Source of the DNA: DAOUGC01 sp034429695
GTDB taxonomy: Bacteria; Chloroflexota; Anaerolineae; Anaerolineales; Anaerolineaceae
Direction: 5' to 3'
NCBI GenBank assembly: GCA_034429695.1
Contig: DAOUGC010000097.1
Coordinates: forward strand, 1-7,653
Length of the DNA stretch: 7,653 nucleotides
Shown: piece by piece, positions 6,457 to 7,653 of the stretch
Numbering within the stretch: position 1 is the first letter of the stretch
How the letters are laid out: the number at the start of each line of letters is the position of its first letter
Translations under genes and position numbers: made by a program
The notes under the pieces: model-generated
The model's input: the letters and a program-made list of their open reading frames with translations, nothing else
The model's database searches: none
What the model was told of the DNA's origin: nothing

Positions 6457-7068
6457 ATGAACAAAGATGGCAAGCAAAAAATCATCGAAGCCGCCCAGCG
6501 CCTGATCGCTGAGAAAGGCGTGGAGAAGACCTCCATGCGCGATATCGCCGCGGGAGCGGGCATCACCACCGGCGCGATCTATTACTATTACAAATCCAAG
6601 GAAGAACTGCTTTACGATGTGATGGATTACGCCTCAGCCGTGACGGCCGAGATCGTCAAGATGCGCTCAAAATCAGATGCCACGCCGGATGAAGTGCTGG
6701 ACGAGATCGCCCGCCGGGTGACGGGCCAGCTCAAAAACAACCGCGCCTGGAATTTGCGCTATTACCTGGCACTGGCGGCTGCCCAGGGCGACCCCACGCT
6801 GCGCGAGCGTTTCGCCGCCAACTACGCAGCGCAAACCCGCCGCACCGCCGAGCTGTTCAACTACGTTTTTGACACCCCGCCCCAACCCGCTGACATGCAC
6901 CTGGCCGCCATCATGGTCGCCGCGCTGGACGGGATTAATTTTCAGCAGTTCATCGGTGCGCTGCCGGTGGAGATCAACGAGCTGGCACGGGTGTACAACG
7001 AGTTCTTCGCCTACGCCGTGCCGTTGTTCCAGCGCAACGTGGAGGATATTCACCGGTTTGAGGAATAG
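6457..7068 (+). CDS. TetR/AcrR-family transcriptional regulator
   Basis: This is a 203-residue one-component regulator. Residues 6-50 form the canonical TetR DNA-binding domain: helix IIEAAQRLIAEKGVEKTSM, then the helix-turn-helix RDIAAGAGITTGAIYYYYKSKEELL (read as 28-52), ending in the typical YYYKSKEEL. Residues 55-203 are a helical ligand-binding and dimerisation domain too variable to predict the ligand. Aromatic and hydrophobic residues in 95-110 and 148-168 could line a pocket. ATG 6457 follows AGAGAGAAG; a TTG 30 nt upstream keeps the frame open but adds residues outside the fold. Length is typical. It is divergent from the FecR lipoprotein and followed by a terminator, so it is a single-gene unit. 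It probably represses itself and perhaps the lipoprotein operon. By hand count parts of the gene are about 60% GC, well above the neighbour to the right. Confidence 0.95.
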   Translation: MNKDGKQKIIEAAQRLIAEKGVEKTSMRDIAAGAGITTGAIYYYYKSKEELLYDVMDYASAVTAEIVKMRSKSDATPDEVLDEIARRVTGQLKNNRAWNLRYYLALAAAQGDPTLRERFAANYAAQTRRTAELFNYVFDTPPQPADMHLAAIMVAALDGINFQQFIGALPVEINELARVYNEFFAYAVPLFQRNVEDIHRFEE

Positions 7069-7109
7069 GTTGCAGGGCATAATAAAGTAGGGAGGGGCGA
7101 CAGCAAGCT

Positions 7110-7142
7110 GGCGGGGTGCGCTTCCATCCCGCCGTTTTTGTT
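7110..7142 (+). terminator. Intrinsic terminator of the TetR gene
   Basis: GGCGGGGTG (7110-7118) pairs with CATCCCGCC (7125-7133) across a 6-nt loop, with one G-T wobble. It is followed by GTTTTTGTT. The stem is GC-rich and starts about 40 nt after the TetR stop, as expected of a rho-independent terminator on the plus strand. Confidence 0.8.
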
Positions 7143-7185
7143 GCACATCCCCCTGCAGCGCTGGCACACAGGCGTTAAAGAAATC

Positions 7186-7212
7186 GGCGGCTTGGAAAAA
7201 CACCAAGCCGCC
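7186..7212. terminator. Perfect 10-bp hairpin between convergent genes
   Basis: GGCGGCTTGG (7186-7195) and CCAAGCCGCC (7203-7212) pair perfectly around an AAAAACA loop. On the minus strand it starts 11 nt beyond the stop of the methyltransferase-like gene and is followed by GATTTCTTT, a modest U-tract, so it probably terminates that gene. It may also act as a back-up for TetR. It could instead be a dispersed palindromic repeat; a genome search would tell. Confidence 0.65.
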
Positions 7213-7223
7213 CTACAAAATCT

Positions 7224-7653
7224 TTATACGGCAATGGCTGCCTCGATAATCGCAATCTCTTCATCATCCAGCCCGTACAACCGATAGACTTCTGTATTGA
7301 GTTGAGCCTCCAAAGTTGAAATATCTCGATTCTTTTTTGTGGCTTCCAGAATTTGTTTCACAATATTTGATACCAAATCCGATTTTTGTTCCGCAGGTAT
7401 GGTTAACGGCGATACGTACATGGGTTTATATTCCACAAATCCGCCCTGACGCTCAGCAGCATGTTGGGAAACTAAATAATGGGTAAGTTTTGAATTTAAA
7501 ATACCCAGCAAAAAATAACTATTAGCGACAATCATTGTTGCAGGTGCACAAATATAGTTGCCTTCTGTCCAGGCGAATTGTGGTCTGGTGGCAAGGTTGC
7601 CCCAAACAATTTTCGGCTTTTCAAACTCCTGCCAGTATTTGCAAGAACGCAAT
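7224..7653 (-). CDS. C-terminal part of a TaqI-like / type IIG DNA methyltransferase-restriction protein, N-terminus off window
   Basis: The last 142 residues of a larger protein are visible; the frame is open to the right edge, and the TTG near the edge is an internal leucine codon, not a start. The pattern is that of the TaqI-like C-terminal specificity domain: FEKPKIVWGNL (10-20), then a strand-rich stretch, YFLLGILNSKLTHYLVS (46-62), GGFVEYKPMYVSPLTIP (70-86), a charged helix, and the typical ending EVYRLYGLDDEEIAIIE (121-137). In this family the domain recognises the DNA target, while the catalytic adenine N6-methyltransferase motifs, and in type IIG enzymes the nuclease, lie N-terminal and are outside the window. 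A BREX PglX-type methyltransferase is another possibility. GC content is about 41% by hand count, far below the TetR gene, which suggests horizontal acquisition. The end is intact and followed by a hairpin. Confidence 0.82.
   Translation of the reverse strand, partial: LRSCKYWQEFEKPKIVWGNLATRPQFAWTEGNYICAPATMIVANSYFLLGILNSKLTHYLVSQHAAERQGGFVEYKPMYVSPLTIPAEQKSDLVSNIVKQILEATKKNRDISTLEAQLNTEVYRLYGLDDEEIAIIEAAIAV

Noticed and set aside
6207..6569. Upstream extension of the FecR lipoprotein frame by 121 codons
   Set aside because: It overlaps the divergent TetR gene and would bury the lipoprotein signal sequence. A good GGAGGG site precedes ATG 6206.
6673..7206. Minus-strand open frame of 177 codons opposite the TetR gene
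   Set aside because: High GC creates long antisense frames. This one runs through the terminator hairpins and mirrors a textbook TetR gene.
7224..7652. TTG near the right edge as the start of a complete 142-residue gene
   Set aside because: The frame is open to the edge, there is no visible ribosome binding site, and the sequence matches only the C-terminal domain of a much larger enzyme.
1..7653. CRISPR array, tRNA, rRNA or insertion sequence
   Set aside because: No regularly spaced direct repeats, cloverleaf-like segments, rRNA motifs or transposase-like frames were seen on either strand.

Overview
The window looks like part of the chromosome of a Chloroflexota bacterium, probably of the Anaerolineae. 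This is inferred from protein style, not from a marker gene. The clues are exported proteins with Thr/Pro 'TPTPT' linkers, fibronectin-III-like repeats ending in a 'GWRGL' linker, a FecR-domain lipoprotein with no iron-uptake partners, and mixed base composition. No rRNA, tRNA, CRISPR array or insertion sequence was seen.

Layout, left to right. (1) Positions 1-2026, minus strand: the first 675 codons of a large exported adhesin-like protein, with a signal peptide, a Pro/Thr-rich linker, a carboxypeptidase-regulatory-like domain, two undefined beta-type segments and at least four FnIII-like repeats running off the left edge. A good sigma-70-type promoter lies just upstream at 2113-2140. (2) 2208-3836, minus: a ClC-family chloride/proton antiporter with a C-terminal TrkA-C domain. 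A gene-free stretch of about 280 bp upstream of it holds several small dyads. (3) 4115-4606, minus: a pyridoxamine-phosphate-oxidase-like (Nim-type) FMN protein. (4) 4726-4986, minus: an 86-residue protein whose eight cysteines fall in a near-RING cross-brace pattern. (5) 5046-6206, minus: a FecR-domain lipoprotein, 59 bp upstream of gene 4 and possibly cotranscribed with it. (6) 6457-7068, plus: a TetR-family repressor divergent from the lipoprotein. The 250-bp region between them carries a 9-bp inverted repeat that could be its operator. The TetR gene is followed by a clear intrinsic terminator and then a second, perfect 10-bp hairpin. (7) 7224 to the right edge, minus: the C-terminal 142 residues of a DNA methyltransferase/restriction enzyme of the TaqI-like/type IIG kind. 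It has clearly lower GC (about 41% by hand count, against about 60% in parts of the TetR gene), so a defence region probably begins here.

The genes do not form one obvious pathway. The best candidate for something less described is the TetR / FecR-lipoprotein / RING-like trio: a possible regulator, an envelope protein and a small zinc-binding protein in a compact divergent arrangement. The ClC and Nim-like genes look like ordinary ion and redox housekeeping functions.
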